DNA of 64,000 bases from Alistipes megaguti (GCF_900604385.1 NZ_LR027382.1:1637501-1701500), one strand, 5' to 3'; counted from the first letter of the stretch, positions 43,012 to 52,363 are shown. Numbers and translations are program-made. The notes: generated by a model not told the origin, from the sequence alone.

Positions 43012-45993
43012 TTAGTCTTTCTGTGCTTCCCGGACCATGCCCTTGCTCGAACGCCCGTCGATGCAGACCCAGAGCGGGTGTTCGAAGCGCACCTGACGCA
43101 GATAGACCCCCTCGTAGAGGGCCTTGCGGGCGTTGAGTTCCTCTTCGCGGAAGATGCCGTCGCCGCGGAAGGGGCTGATCGTCAGATAGCCCACCCCCAG
43201 CGAGGTGACGTTCTGGAAGAAGTGGGTCCCCTGCGAGGGCTCGACCTCGAACTTCTCGATGCCGCACTCGACGATGACCTTCGCCTCGGAGATGTGGTTC
43301 CACTTGACGGGAACGCCCAGATAGGGATCCGACGATCCCCAGCGGCCCGGTCCGACGAGGATGTAGGAGCGTCCTTCGTCACGCATGCGGTTGTTCAGCT
43401 GGAGCAGTTCGTCGGCGATCTTTTCGGTCGAGAGCGAATCGAAGGCGTCGCTCTTGACGTAGATGATGTCCGCGAGGTCGGCCATCATGCCGATGCCGAG
43501 GGCCTGTTCGCCGTAGATCAGTGCCCGGGCGGGGTCCTCCTTCGACCAGTCGATGGCGCGGTTGTCCTGGTTGTCGATGATCGGGCGGATCTGCAGCAGG
43601 TTGAAGATCTGCTGCTGGCCGGGGGCGACGTCCATATTGACGGCGAACTCCACCTCTACCGGGCAGCGCATCTCCTCGGCCCCCATGCGGAGGATGTCCG
43701 AGATGATCTCGGCCAGCGGGAAGGTGTTGTACTTGAGGATGTTGTTGAACGTGATGACCTTGCGCCCGCGGTCGAACGGACTGTCCGAGATGCGTTCGTT
43801 CTCGCGGTCCCAGACCGAGCAGACGTAGCGCGAGTTGCGGTAGTCGCCGATTTCGCGCAGCGTCAGGCGGCGCAGGTTGACCGCATCGTCGATCGAGGTG
43901 CGGAACTCCTCGGGGCGCAGGCTCAGGGCCAGCACCTCGGTCTGCGTGTCGCTCAGCGCCAGTTCGGGGGTCGAGGTCTGGAGCACCTTCTGCGGGTAGC
44001 GGGGCGAGAAGCGCAGCGTGCGGCCGCCGTCGACGACCAGTTTGCCCAGACCCATGGCCAGGTTGCAGACGCCGTCCGAGGGCTGTTCGTCGCCGATCGG
44101 GTAGTAGTTGATCGAGCGGGCGACGCCCGAGCAGGTCGGGAACCACAGCCCGTTCTGCTCCGTGCCGCAGACCTCCTGGATGATGACGGCCATCTTCTCC
44201 TCCGAGATGAGGTTCTGCGACGAGGCGATGTAGGCCCTCGAGGCGGCGAAGTAGACCGAGGCGTAGACGCTCTTGACGGCGCGCAGGACGAGCCGCAGCA
44301 TCTGATCCTCGTTGGGCGTGTAGGGGATCATGTAGGTGGAGTAGATGCCGGCGAAGGGCTGGTAGTGCGAATCCTCGAGTTTGGACGAGGAGCGTATGGC
44401 CAGCGGCGTGCGGACCGTGCGGATGTAGGCCTTCAGCTCCTCCTGCAGGCGCTGCGGCACGGTCGAGGTGACGAATTCCGAGAGGATCTCCTCGTCGGAG
44501 AAGTCCTGCGAGATGATGTATTGCAGGCCGTTGCGGTGGATGAACTCGTCGAAATACTCCGTGGCGATGACCACCGAGCGGGGGATCATGATGCGGACGT
44601 TCTCGTGTTTGTCGTACTGGCGGTGCTTGGTGAGCATCGAGTTCATGAAGGCCAGGCCGCGGGCCTTGCCGCCGAGCGAACCCTCGCCGATGCGGGCGAA
44701 GGCCACGGCATCGGAGTAGGTCTCCGGGTCGAAGCGTGCCACGACACCCTGACCGAGCAGCGTGCGGTAGTCACGGATCAGGTTGACCAGTACGCGGCGG
44801 TGCTCCTCGACCGACGAGAAGTGGCTCTTGTTGTACTGGCGGATCGAGGCGGCCAGCGGGAACAGTCCGCGCGAATAGAGCCATTTGGAGAGGTGGTTCT
44901 GCGAGGTGTGGTACTCGAAGGCCTTGTCGGGGATCGTGGCGATCATCTGCTGCATCTGCGTGAGGTCCTTGGCGCGGCCGATTTCGGCGCCGGTCTCGGG
45001 GTCTTCGAAGACGAAGTCGCCGAAGGCGAACTCCTTGGCGATGTAGTCGCTCAACTCGGAGAGCAGCGTCTTGGAGTTCTTGGCGATGAAGCCGGCGCCG
45101 AGCGCCCGGGCCTGTTCGCGGAAGGAGGTCTGCGACGACTGCAGCAGCACGGGCATCAGCGGATTGTCCTGCTTGATGCGGCGGCAGAGGTCGATTCCGG
45201 CGTCGAGCTTCTCGCTCTCGGAGGGGGCGTTGCGGTGGAGGACGAACCCCACGTCGGAGATTACGCCGAGCAGGTTCTTATGGTAGCGGTCGTAGAGTTC
45301 GACGGCCTCGTCGTAGCTGCGTGCCAGGAGGATCTTCGGACGGGCCCGTTTGCGGAGCACCTGCTGCTGTTCGTTGAAGGCGTCCTTCAGGAATTCGGTG
45401 TTCTGCAGCAGGATCAGCTTGTAGAGTTCGGGCAGGTAGGTCGAGTAGAAGCGGATCGAGTCCTCGACCAGCAGGATGGCCTGCACGCCCCCCTCGAGGA
45501 TATCCTCGTCGGCGTTCATCTTGTCCTCGATGAGTTTGATGATACCGATGATCAGGTCCGTGTTGCCGTGCCACGAGAAGATGTAGTCGAGGCCCGAGTG
45601 GTCCTGCTCCTCGATGCGGCGGTAGATGTCTTTCGAGAAGGAGGTGAGCAGCGCTACGGGGATCTGCGGATGGCGCTCCTTGACGATGTGGGCGAAGGCG
45701 AAGACGTCGGGTTCGCCGACGTTGTACATCGTCAGGATGAAGTCGTAGGAGTCGTCCTCGGCCAGGGCCTCGAGCGCCTCGGCCGTCGAGCTGACACGCG
45801 TGAGCGACGGCGGGTTCGACATGTTGAGGTCGATGTACTCCTGGTTGATCTGCGATTCGATGTGGCCGTCCTCCTCGAGGATGTAGCCGTCGTAGCTGCA
45901 GCAGACGAGCAGGATCTTGTGGATGCGGTATTTCATGAACCGATAGGGGAGTTTGCTCCCGTCGGACATGTATTGTTCGAGGCTTTTGTTCAT
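43012..45993 (-). CDS. Receiver-domain / PEP-synthase ATP-grasp fusion protein
   Basis: A 993-residue cytosolic protein starting at the ATG at 45993. Residues about 25-160 look like a degenerate receiver domain. Residues about 172-320 look like a second receiver with ILLVEDS, a possible phospho-acceptor Asp247 (VISDVGF), a Ser at about 286 and Lys305. Residues about 430-830 match the PEP-synthase/PPDK nucleotide-binding domain (GEGSLGGKARGLAFMN and LAIRSSSKLED). The phosphohistidine and PEP-binding domains of true PEP synthase are absent; instead there is a C-terminal domain with LVGPGRWGSSDPYLGVPV and EPSQGTHFFQN. It is unlikely to make PEP. A signalling phosphotransferase or a nucleotide-dependent regulator fits better, but this is inference. 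Confidence 0.8.
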   Translation of the reverse strand: MNKSLEQYMSDGSKLPYRFMKYRIHKILLVCCSYDGYILEEDGHIESQINQEYIDLNMSNPPSLTRVSSTAEALEALAEDDSYDFILTMYNVGEPDVFAFAHIVKERHPQIPVALLTSFSKDIYRRIEEQDHSGLDYIFSWHGNTDLIIGIIKLIEDKMNADEDILEGGVQAILLVEDSIRFYSTYLPELYKLILLQNTEFLKDAFNEQQQVLRKRARPKILLARSYDEAVELYDRYHKNLLGVISDVGFVLHRNAPSESEKLDAGIDLCRRIKQDNPLMPVLLQSSQTSFREQARALGAGFIAKNSKTLLSELSDYIAKEFAFGDFVFEDPETGAEIGRAKDLTQMQQMIATIPDKAFEYHTSQNHLSKWLYSRGLFPLAASIRQYNKSHFSSVEEHRRVLVNLIRDYRTLLGQGVVARFDPETYSDAVAFARIGEGSLGGKARGLAFMNSMLTKHRQYDKHENVRIMIPRSVVIATEYFDEFIHRNGLQYIISQDFSDEEILSEFVTSTVPQRLQEELKAYIRTVRTPLAIRSSSKLEDSHYQPFAGIYSTYMIPYTPNEDQMLRLVLRAVKSVYASVYFAASRAYIASSQNLISEEKMAVIIQEVCGTEQNGLWFPTCSGVARSINYYPIGDEQPSDGVCNLAMGLGKLVVDGGRTLRFSPRYPQKVLQTSTPELALSDTQTEVLALSLRPEEFRTSIDDAVNLRRLTLREIGDYRNSRYVCSVWDRENERISDSPFDRGRKVITFNNILKYNTFPLAEIISDILRMGAEEMRCPVEVEFAVNMDVAPGQQQIFNLLQIRPIIDNQDNRAIDWSKEDPARALIYGEQALGIGMMADLADIIYVKSDAFDSLSTEKIADELLQLNNRMRDEGRSYILVGPGRWGSSDPYLGVPVKWNHISEAKVIVECGIEKFEVEPSQGTHFFQNVTSLGVGYLTISPFRGDGIFREEELNARKALYEGVYLRQVRFEHPLWVCIDGRSSKGMVREAQKD

Positions 45994-46019
45994 TCGGATT
46001 CGGAAATTTGGCAGATGAA

Positions 46020-46027
46020 CAAAAATA
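46020..46027 (-). promoter_or_regulatory. Candidate -7 box for receiver/PEP fusion gene
   Basis: Minus-strand TATTTTTG, 27 bases before the start codon, back to back with the + strand box at 46041. Confidence 0.4.
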
Positions 46028-46040
46028 AGGAAAAAATTGT

Positions 46041-46048
46041 TACCTTTG
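46041..46048 (+). promoter_or_regulatory. Candidate -7 box for acetyltransferase-gcvT operon
   Basis: TACCTTTG fits TAnnTTTG and lies 35 bases before the ATG at 46083. Confidence 0.5.
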
Positions 46049-46082
46049 AACGTTGTAAACATCGAATTTAACGCTCAAGCCG

Positions 46083-47288
46083 ATGAATAAGGAGAAATAT
46101 ACGTTGCAGGAGGTTGCGACGCCGACTGTCGAGCGCGAGTGGCTCGACCTCCCGAAACGCATCTACAAGGGAAACCGCAACTGGGTCTGCCCGCTGGACG
46201 TCGACGTGCTGGAGGTCTTCGACCCCCGGCGCAACGACCTGTTTGCCGACGGCGAGGCCATCCGCTGGGTGGCGCGCAACGCACGGGGCGAGGTCGTGGG
46301 CCGTATCGCGGCCTTCTACAACCGCGAAAAGGCCGCTCTGGAGGAGCAGCCCACGGGCGGCTGCGGCTTCTTCGAATCGATCGAAGACCAGGAGGTGGCC
46401 AACCTGCTGTTCGACACCGCACGGATGTGGCTCGCCAGCCGCGGCATGGAGGCCATGGACGGCCCGGTGAACTTCGGACAGCGCCGTGACTGGTGGGGCC
46501 TGCTGGTCGAGGGCTATGAGTTCCAGCCCCTCTACAAGAACCCCTACAACCCGCCCTACTACAAGGATCTGTTCGAAAACTACGGCTTCCGCAACTACTT
46601 CAACCAGCACAGCTTCATCTGGCGCGTGAACAACTCGGAGGCCAACAAGCAGATCTTCGCCCGCGCCAAGCGGCTCTATACCGTGCCGGGCTACCGCGTC
46701 GAGCACATCGACATGAAGAATCTCGAGGAGGCGGCCGAGAATTTCCGCGTGATCTACAACAAGGCCTGGGCCCTCTTTTCGGGGGTGAAGCCCATGACGC
46801 AGGAGGAGGCGCTGGCCATGGTCCACGAGATGAAGCCGATCATCGACCCGAACATCATCTTCTTCGCCTACTTCAACGACGAGCCGATCGGCTTCTTCAT
46901 CACGGTGCCCGACCTGAACCGCCTGATCGGCAAGTTCAACGGCAAGTTCGGGCTGTGGCAGAAGCTGCGCCTGATGTGGGACCTGAAGGTGCGCAAGTCG
47001 TGCGACCGCATCTTCGGGGTGATCTTCGGCATTACGCCCGAATTCCACGGCAAGGGGGTCGAGTCGGCCATCATGGTCAAGTACTACGAGTTCCTCGAGC
47101 TGACGAAGAACCCCTACAAGACGATGGAGCTGGCGTGGATCGGCGACTTCAACCCGGTGATGAACCGCATGATCGAGACCTACGTCTGCGCCACGCGCCA
47201 CAAGGTCCACACGACCTACCGCTACCTGTTCGACCGCACGAAGGAGTTCCACCGCTGTCCGCGTCTGGGCGTGAAACGTCGCGAGTAA
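46083..47288 (+). CDS. GNAT-fold acetyltransferase-like protein
   Basis: A 401-residue cytosolic protein. The first third has a GNAT-like core (IRWVARNARGEVVGRIAAFYN), then a region rich in Tyr/Trp/Asn (RRDWWGLLVEGYEFQPLYKNPYNPPYY). A second acyltransferase-like module follows (FFAYFNDEPIGFFITVPDLN and GKGVESAIMVKYYEFL). The substrate is unknown. It is the first gene of a transcript with gcvT and a DHOD-like gene, which suggests but does not prove a link to one-carbon or amino-acid metabolism. Confidence 0.75.
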   Translation: MNKEKYTLQEVATPTVEREWLDLPKRIYKGNRNWVCPLDVDVLEVFDPRRNDLFADGEAIRWVARNARGEVVGRIAAFYNREKAALEEQPTGGCGFFESIEDQEVANLLFDTARMWLASRGMEAMDGPVNFGQRRDWWGLLVEGYEFQPLYKNPYNPPYYKDLFENYGFRNYFNQHSFIWRVNNSEANKQIFARAKRLYTVPGYRVEHIDMKNLEEAAENFRVIYNKAWALFSGVKPMTQEEALAMVHEMKPIIDPNIIFFAYFNDEPIGFFITVPDLNRLIGKFNGKFGLWQKLRLMWDLKVRKSCDRIFGVIFGITPEFHGKGVESAIMVKYYEFLELTKNPYKTMELAWIGDFNPVMNRMIETYVCATRHKVHTTYRYLFDRTKEFHRCPRLGVKRRE

Positions 47289-47304
47289 CCACCAAACACC
47301 TGAT

Positions 47305-48408
47305 ATGAAAACCACCGTATTTACCGATTATCACATCGCCGCAGGGGCCAGGATGGCCGAATTTGCGGGTTATAACATGCCCATCGAGTTCACGGGCATC
47401 ACCGACGAGCACATGACCGTGCGTCAGGGTGCGGGCGTCTTCGACGTGAGCCACATGGGCGAGATCTGGGTCAAGGGGCCCAAGGCCGAGGCGCTGCTGC
47501 AGCGCATCACAACCAACGACGTGTCGAAGCTCTACGACGGCAAGGTGCAGTATTCGTGCATGCCGAACGGCCGCGGAGGCATCGTCGACGACATTCTGGT
47601 CTACCGCATCGACGCCCAGACCTACATGCTGTGCGTCAACGCCGCCAATATCGAGAAAGACTGGGCGCACATCTGCCGCGTGGGCGGCGAGGAGTTCGGC
47701 ATGGAGGCCGGAGCCGGCAAGGAGCTCTACAACGCTTCGGACGAGATCTGCCAGCTGGCCGTACAGGGACCCCTGGCCATGAAGATCGTGCAGAAGATGT
47801 GCACGGAGCCGGTCGAGGAGATGGAGTACTATACGTTCCGCAAGATGGAGGTGGCCGGCTGCCGGGCGATCCTCTCGATCACGGGCTACACGGGTGCCGG
47901 AGGCTGCGAGATCTACGTGGCCAACGAGGATGGCGCCCGGCTGTGGAAGGCCCTCTGGGAGGCCGGTGCCGAGTACGGACTGAAGAATATCGGTCTGGGA
48001 GCGCGCGACACACTGCGCCTGGAGAAGGGCTTCTGCCTCTACGGCAACGACATCGACGACACAACCTCACCTATCGAGGCGGGGCTGGGCTGGATCACGA
48101 AGTTCGCCGAGGGGAAGAATTTCATCGACCGTCCGCTGTTGGAGCGCCAGAAGGCAGAGGGCGTTGCACGCAAGCTCGTCGGACTGAAGATGGTCGGGCG
48201 AGGCATTCCGCGCCACGGCTACGCGCTGGCTGATGCCGAAGGGCATGCGATCGGCCACGTCACCTCGGGCACCATGTCGCCGTGTCTGAAGGTGGGCGTG
48301 GCGCTGGGCTACGTCGAGACTCCCTTTGCCAAAGTCGGCACGCAGGTTGATGTCATCATCCGCGAGAAGCCCGTGCGCGCCGAGGTGGTGAAGATTCCTT
48401 TTGTATAA
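47305..48408 (+). CDS. gcvT: Aminomethyltransferase (glycine cleavage T protein)
   Basis: GcvT transfers the methylene group of glycine from lipoylated GcvH to tetrahydrofolate. The 367-residue sequence has GARMAEFAGYNMPIEF, the GVFDVSHMGEI motif, RITTNDVSKL, a folate-site region and the C-terminal GTMSPCLKVGVALGYV. The other glycine-cleavage genes are not in this window. It lies 16 bases after the acetyltransferase-like gene. Confidence 0.96.
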   Translation: MKTTVFTDYHIAAGARMAEFAGYNMPIEFTGITDEHMTVRQGAGVFDVSHMGEIWVKGPKAEALLQRITTNDVSKLYDGKVQYSCMPNGRGGIVDDILVYRIDAQTYMLCVNAANIEKDWAHICRVGGEEFGMEAGAGKELYNASDEICQLAVQGPLAMKIVQKMCTEPVEEMEYYTFRKMEVAGCRAILSITGYTGAGGCEIYVANEDGARLWKALWEAGAEYGLKNIGLGARDTLRLEKGFCLYGNDIDDTTSPIEAGLGWITKFAEGKNFIDRPLLERQKAEGVARKLVGLKMVGRGIPRHGYALADAEGHAIGHVTSGTMSPCLKVGVALGYVETPFAKVGTQVDVIIREKPVRAEVVKIPFV

Positions 48409-48434
48409 CGGATTACCAAAAAACGCATAGAAAG

Positions 48435-49403
48435 ATGAAAACCGAATACCTGGGACTCGAACTTTCGAGTCCGGTCGTTGTGAGCAGTTCGCCCTACACG
48501 TCGAACAAGACCCATATCGAGGAGTGCGTACGCCACGGGGCGGGCGCCGTCGTATTGAAGTCGATCTTCGAGGAGCAGATCTACCGTCAGGCCGCCTCGC
48601 TGGACAAGATGGAGGGCTACGGGGATGCCGGCGAGTATCTCGAACGCTATCTGGGTGACGCCTACAAGGCCGAACTGTTGCAGCTGGCCAAGGATGCCGC
48701 CGCCCTGGGGGTGCCCGTCATCGGAAGCATCAACTGCATCGGCACGGGCGAGGCGTGGATCGACTACGCCACGTCGATGGAGGCTGCCGGCGCCTCGGCC
48801 CTCGAACTGAATATCTTCGTGCTGCCAACGGACCGTCACGCTTCGGCCGCGCAGATCGAGCAGCACTATGCCGACATCGTGCGCAAGGTGGCCTCGGCGG
48901 TGAAGATCCCCGTATCGGTCAAGCTCCCGATGCGGTTGACGAACGTCCTCTCGACGTGTGACACGCTGTTGGCCCGCGGTGCCAAGGGCGTGGTGCTCTA
49001 CAACCGCTTCTTCGAACCCGATATCGACATCGAAAAGATGACTCTCCAGCCGGCCGATCCCTTCAGCGAGCCGAGCGAACTGCGCAACGTGCTGCGGAGC
49101 ACGGCCCTCTGTTCGCACGTCCTGCCGCAGCTGGACGTGGCCGTTTCGACGGGTGTGCACGACGGTGCGGCGGCCGTCAAGGCGCTGCTGTGCGGCGCGA
49201 AGGCCGTTCAGGTCTGCACGGCCATCCACAAGCACGGCTATGAGGTGATCGGGCAGATCGGCCGCTTCGTCGACGAGTGGGCTGCGCGCCACGGTTTCGA
49301 TACGCTGGAGTCCTTCCGCGGACGGATGGACTACGGCTCGTCGCAGGGCGAATTCTTCCAGCGCGTACAGTACATGAAGTATTTCCCGCACGACGTTGAG
49401 TAG
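48435..49403 (+). CDS. Dihydroorotate dehydrogenase-like protein
   Basis: A 322-residue FMN-binding TIM barrel. It begins TEYLGLELSSPVVVSSSPY and has GAGAVVLKSIFEEQI and IKQ-like SVKLPMRLTN segments, with VSTGVHDGAAAVKALLCGAKAVQVCTA as the C-terminal FMN-phosphate region. The usual catalytic Cys or Ser of PyrD is not obvious at the expected loop (INCIGTGEAW), so the reaction may differ from pyrimidine synthesis. It is last in the acetyltransferase-gcvT transcript. Confidence 0.85.
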   Translation: MKTEYLGLELSSPVVVSSSPYTSNKTHIEECVRHGAGAVVLKSIFEEQIYRQAASLDKMEGYGDAGEYLERYLGDAYKAELLQLAKDAAALGVPVIGSINCIGTGEAWIDYATSMEAAGASALELNIFVLPTDRHASAAQIEQHYADIVRKVASAVKIPVSVKLPMRLTNVLSTCDTLLARGAKGVVLYNRFFEPDIDIEKMTLQPADPFSEPSELRNVLRSTALCSHVLPQLDVAVSTGVHDGAAAVKALLCGAKAVQVCTAIHKHGYEVIGQIGRFVDEWAARHGFDTLESFRGRMDYGSSQGEFFQRVQYMKYFPHDVE

Positions 49404-49420
49404 GCGCCGTCTGCGGCAGG

Positions 49421-49457
49421 AAAAAGCGGAGATCCTTTCGGGGATCTCCGCTTTTTT
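49421..49457 (+). terminator. Terminator of acetyltransferase-gcvT-DHOD operon
   Basis: AAAAAGCGGAGATCC with GGATCTCCGCTTTTT, a 15-bp stem with a 5-6 base loop followed by T. Confidence 0.9.
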
Positions 49458-49485
49458 GTCGGGGGGGAAGGGCCCGTCGTGCCGG

Positions 49486-49512
49486 TATCGCCTGCGGCCC
49501 CCCCCTCTGTTG
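49486..49512. repeat. CGCCTGCGG-polyC motif, copy 1
   Basis: TATCGCCTGCGG followed by C8 (49498-49505) and CTCTGTT. Related copies lie at 52325-52352 and 54222-54248. It is 45 bases downstream of the GH20 stop on the minus strand. Confidence 0.6.
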
Positions 49513-49549
49513 TTTCCGGTGCTTCAGCCGGTAGTTCTGTGTCTCAGCG

Positions 49550-51139
49550 CTATTCTCCGGCCACGGGTTTCTCGAAGAAGTAGGGGGCGTAGCGGTATCC
49601 GCACCGCTCGTAGATCTTGCGGAGATTCTCCATGCGGCGGCGGAAGTCGTTGATGTCGCGGCGGTCGTAAGCCCATCCAACCTCGGCCAGGGCGGCAATG
49701 CGCGGCAGCGTCATGTGCTGTACGTGGGACAGCGAGGCGATGTATTCGGTCCAGACGTTGCCCTGCACGCCGAGAATGTAACCTTGCTGCTCTTTGGTCA
49801 GCTGGTCGTAGGGGTCGAGGGAATAGGCCTTCTCCACGGAGACGTAGCCGCCGATTCCCCAGGGTTCGTTCTGCGGTTTGCGGGTCTGGTAGTAATCCAG
49901 GTAGCAGAAGGTGTTGGGGGTCATGATGGCCTTGTTGCCGGCGCGTGCCGCGGCAATGCCGCCCTTGGCACCGCGCCATGACATGATGGTGGCGCTCTTC
50001 GAGATGCCGCCCTCGATGATCTCGTCCCAGCCGATCAGATGCCGGCCGTGGCCGTTGAACCACTTTTCCATGCGGAGCGTGAAGTAATTCTGCAGTTCGT
50101 GCTCGTCCTTGAGGTGCTGGTCGCGGATGCGCTGCTGGCAGGCCGGGCAGTTTTTCCAACTCTCTTTCGGACACTCGTCACCGCCCACGTGGATGTACTC
50201 CGAGGGGAAGATCTCGATCACCTCGGCCAGCACGTTCTGCAGGAACTCGAAGGTCGAATCCTTGCCGGCGCAGAAGACCTCGGGGAAGATGCCCCAGCAG
50301 GTCTGTACCTTGTATCCTTCGCCTGCACAGCCCAGCCAGGGGTAGGCGGCCAGGGCGGCCGAGGCGTGGCCCGGCATCTCGATCTCGGGGATGACGGTGA
50401 TGAAGCGTTCGGCGGCGTATTCGACGATCTCGCGGGCCTGCTTCTGGGTGTAGTATCCGCCGTAAGGGGTGCCGTCATAGGCCGGGGTGTTCTTTCCGAG
50501 GACCGTCTCCGCACGGTTCGAACCGATGCGGGTCAACTCGGGATAGCGGTGGATCTCGATACGCCAGCCCTGGTCGTCGGTCAGGTGCCAGTGGAAGCGG
50601 TTGATCTTGTGCAGGGCCAGCATGTCGATGAAGGTCTTGACCTCGTCGACCGTGAAGAAGTGGCGGCTGCAGTCGAGCATCGCCCCGCGGTATCCGAACG
50701 AGGGCGCATCCTCGATCTTCATCGCCGGAAGCGTCGGTCCGTATTGGGTGAGCAGTTGGCGCAGGGTCTGAAGTCCGTAGAAGACTCCGGCCGGCGCTCC
50801 GCCCCGGATATCGACGCCCTGCTTCGTAATGTCAAGCCGGTAGGCCTCTTCGCCGAGCTTCGGATCAATGGCCAGGCGGATATCGCCCTCGGGCTTTTCG
50901 ACGACCTTCAGCGTCAGATTCGCTTCCTGGGCAATCTGTCGGGAGAAGAGCTCTGCGGCACCGCGCAGCGCCTTGTCCGAGCGTGGGATGCTGATGCGGC
51001 TGTCGGCCGTCAGGGTGATGGCTTTCGAGCCGTTGCAGGTGACCTGTTGGGGTACGGGAACGATCGCGGGCTGATCTGCTGCCGCGAAGCCGGACCCTGC
51101 CAGAGTGAGCGCAAAGGCCGACAAAAGGAATTTTTTCAT
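49550..51139 (-). CDS. Beta-N-acetylhexosaminidase (GH20), secreted
   Basis: The ATG at 51139 gives a 529-residue protein with a signal peptide (cleavage near GFAAA). A GH20b domain (about 25-150) precedes the catalytic barrel with GAMLDCSRHFF, FHWHLTDDQGWRIEI and the catalytic pair Asp321-Glu322 in HVGGDECPKESW. It releases terminal GlcNAc/GalNAc from glycans, probably host mucin or glycoprotein chains, in the periplasm or outside the cell. It is not part of a visible SusC/SusD locus, so regulation is probably simple. Confidence 0.94.
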   Translation of the reverse strand: MKKFLLSAFALTLAGSGFAAADQPAIVPVPQQVTCNGSKAITLTADSRISIPRSDKALRGAAELFSRQIAQEANLTLKVVEKPEGDIRLAIDPKLGEEAYRLDITKQGVDIRGGAPAGVFYGLQTLRQLLTQYGPTLPAMKIEDAPSFGYRGAMLDCSRHFFTVDEVKTFIDMLALHKINRFHWHLTDDQGWRIEIHRYPELTRIGSNRAETVLGKNTPAYDGTPYGGYYTQKQAREIVEYAAERFITVIPEIEMPGHASAALAAYPWLGCAGEGYKVQTCWGIFPEVFCAGKDSTFEFLQNVLAEVIEIFPSEYIHVGGDECPKESWKNCPACQQRIRDQHLKDEHELQNYFTLRMEKWFNGHGRHLIGWDEIIEGGISKSATIMSWRGAKGGIAAARAGNKAIMTPNTFCYLDYYQTRKPQNEPWGIGGYVSVEKAYSLDPYDQLTKEQQGYILGVQGNVWTEYIASLSHVQHMTLPRIAALAEVGWAYDRRDINDFRRRMENLRKIYERCGYRYAPYFFEKPVAGE

Positions 51140-51477
51140 CGCTTGTTTTTTATTGGTTCGGATTAGTGTGAAACTCGGTTTGGTGTCATGCCGGCCGCCG
51201 GCGCAGCAAAACTTCATAAAGATACGCTTTTTTTGGCAAAATCCGTAAGAAATTCCTCCTTTTTGTCCTTCGGACCGCATTTTTCCCGGGCGAGAGGCCC
51301 GTTTCCGGGGCAGCCGTTGCGTGGTCGGGTCTTTGGACGGCGGTCTGTGCGGACCCTCTCCTGTCGGAGTCGCTCTCCCTGCCCGCGTCCGTGAGCTTTC
51401 TGTTTGAAGCGGATTCATCCGGGAGGTCTTTTGTCGGAGTCTGCCGGGGACTGCCGGTCCGAAATGCGGCGGTTCGG
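51140..51477. other. Intergenic region upstream of GH20 gene
   Basis: About 340 bases hold no convincing gene. A minus-strand TATCTTTA at 51217-51224 may be the GH20 -7 box. The rest is GC-rich sequence downstream of the HD-protein stop, with no T-rich terminator that I can identify. Confidence 0.5.
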
Positions 51478-52122
51478 TTATAATCCGGATGTTCGGATCT
51501 CGATGTCGAACAGGTGGTCGAAACGGTCGCGCAGCAGCTGCGCGTCGTTGATGATCCGTCGCAGCTCGTCAAGACGTCGGGCATTCTCCGAGGGGACGAT
51601 CCACAGCCGCAGGTAGCCCCCTTCGGCATATTTTCCCCGCAGATGTTCGGTACAGCGTGCAAAGTGCCCCTCGCGGTCGAGCTCCGGGTAGTGGGCCAGG
51701 CTGTACTGGATCGTGCGGCGGAGGACCGTCTCGGGGTCGATCTGTCGGTCGGCCTCGGCAACGATGCGTCCGTAGATGGAGCGCGGGGCGCGTTTTGCCG
51801 AGGCGCGGTGGTCCTCCACGGCTTCACGCATCGTGTGGATCTGTTCCTGCGAGAACCATTGTCGCAGCATCGTGTCCGCTTCGAGGATTCGTCCGGCATC
51901 GAGGTGGTGGTTTTCGCGTCCGTTGACCAGTCCCGTGTCGTGGTAGGCGGCGATCGTGTAGACCATTTCGGCGTTGACCTCGCAGTCGGCGGCCAGCGTC
52001 AGGCTGCGGTCGATCACCGCGCGTACGTGGTCGAGGTTATGTGCCCGGTCGAACGTCCGGTAGCAGGGGATGATCTGTTGCTCGATATAGTCGCGGAGTT
52101 CGCGGCGGATTTCCGGTTTCAT
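51478..52122 (-). CDS. HD-domain phosphohydrolase
   Basis: The ATG at 52122 gives a 214-residue protein of the HD superfamily. His32 (NLDHVRAV), the HD doublet His61-Asp62 (YHDTG) and a following ENHHLDAG provide the metal site. Such proteins hydrolyse nucleotides or cyclic nucleotides, but the substrate is unknown. It lies downstream of rny and its terminator, so it is probably transcribed separately. Confidence 0.88.
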   Translation of the reverse strand: MKPEIRRELRDYIEQQIIPCYRTFDRAHNLDHVRAVIDRSLTLAADCEVNAEMVYTIAAYHDTGLVNGRENHHLDAGRILEADTMLRQWFSQEQIHTMREAVEDHRASAKRAPRSIYGRIVAEADRQIDPETVLRRTIQYSLAHYPELDREGHFARCTEHLRGKYAEGGYLRLWIVPSENARRLDELRRIINDAQLLRDRFDHLFDIEIRTSGL

Positions 52123-52150
52123 GGCTTCTGTCTCTTTTGCCGGTTGGTGT

Positions 52151-52188
52151 ACAAAAAATCCTTCGGTCGGTTCCGAAGGATTTTTTGT
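52151..52188 (-). terminator. Strong terminator after rny
   Basis: A perfect 16-bp inverted repeat (ACAAAAAATCCTTCGG with CCGAAGGATTTTTTGT, 6-base loop) lies between rny and the HD-protein gene. On the minus strand the stem ends in six T. Confidence 0.92.
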
Positions 52189-52324
52189 GTGTGGTGTTTC
52201 GAATTTTTCGAGGGTTTTCCTATTTGCGAGTTTCGGGGGATTCGTTCGTTTCTGTCCGGTTCCATTGTTCGGCTCTTGCATCGCCCGGTTTCAGCATCTC
52301 CCGGTCCCTGCATCGTCCCGGCTC

Positions 52325-52352
52325 CGTATCGCCTGTGCCCCCCCCTTGTTCG
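52325..52352. repeat. CGCCTGYG-polyC motif, copy 2
   Basis: CGTATCGCCTGTG followed by C8 (52338-52345) and TTGTT, 19 bases downstream of the rny stop. The whole 52240-52363 stretch is C/T-rich with CCCGG repeats. Confidence 0.6.
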
Positions 52353-52363
52353 GCCCCTCCGGG

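Noticed and set aside
43078..46071. 997-codon plus-strand frame opposite the receiver/PEP fusion
   Set aside because: Antisense shadow with Val/Asp/Arg/Leu-biased composition and no conserved motif.
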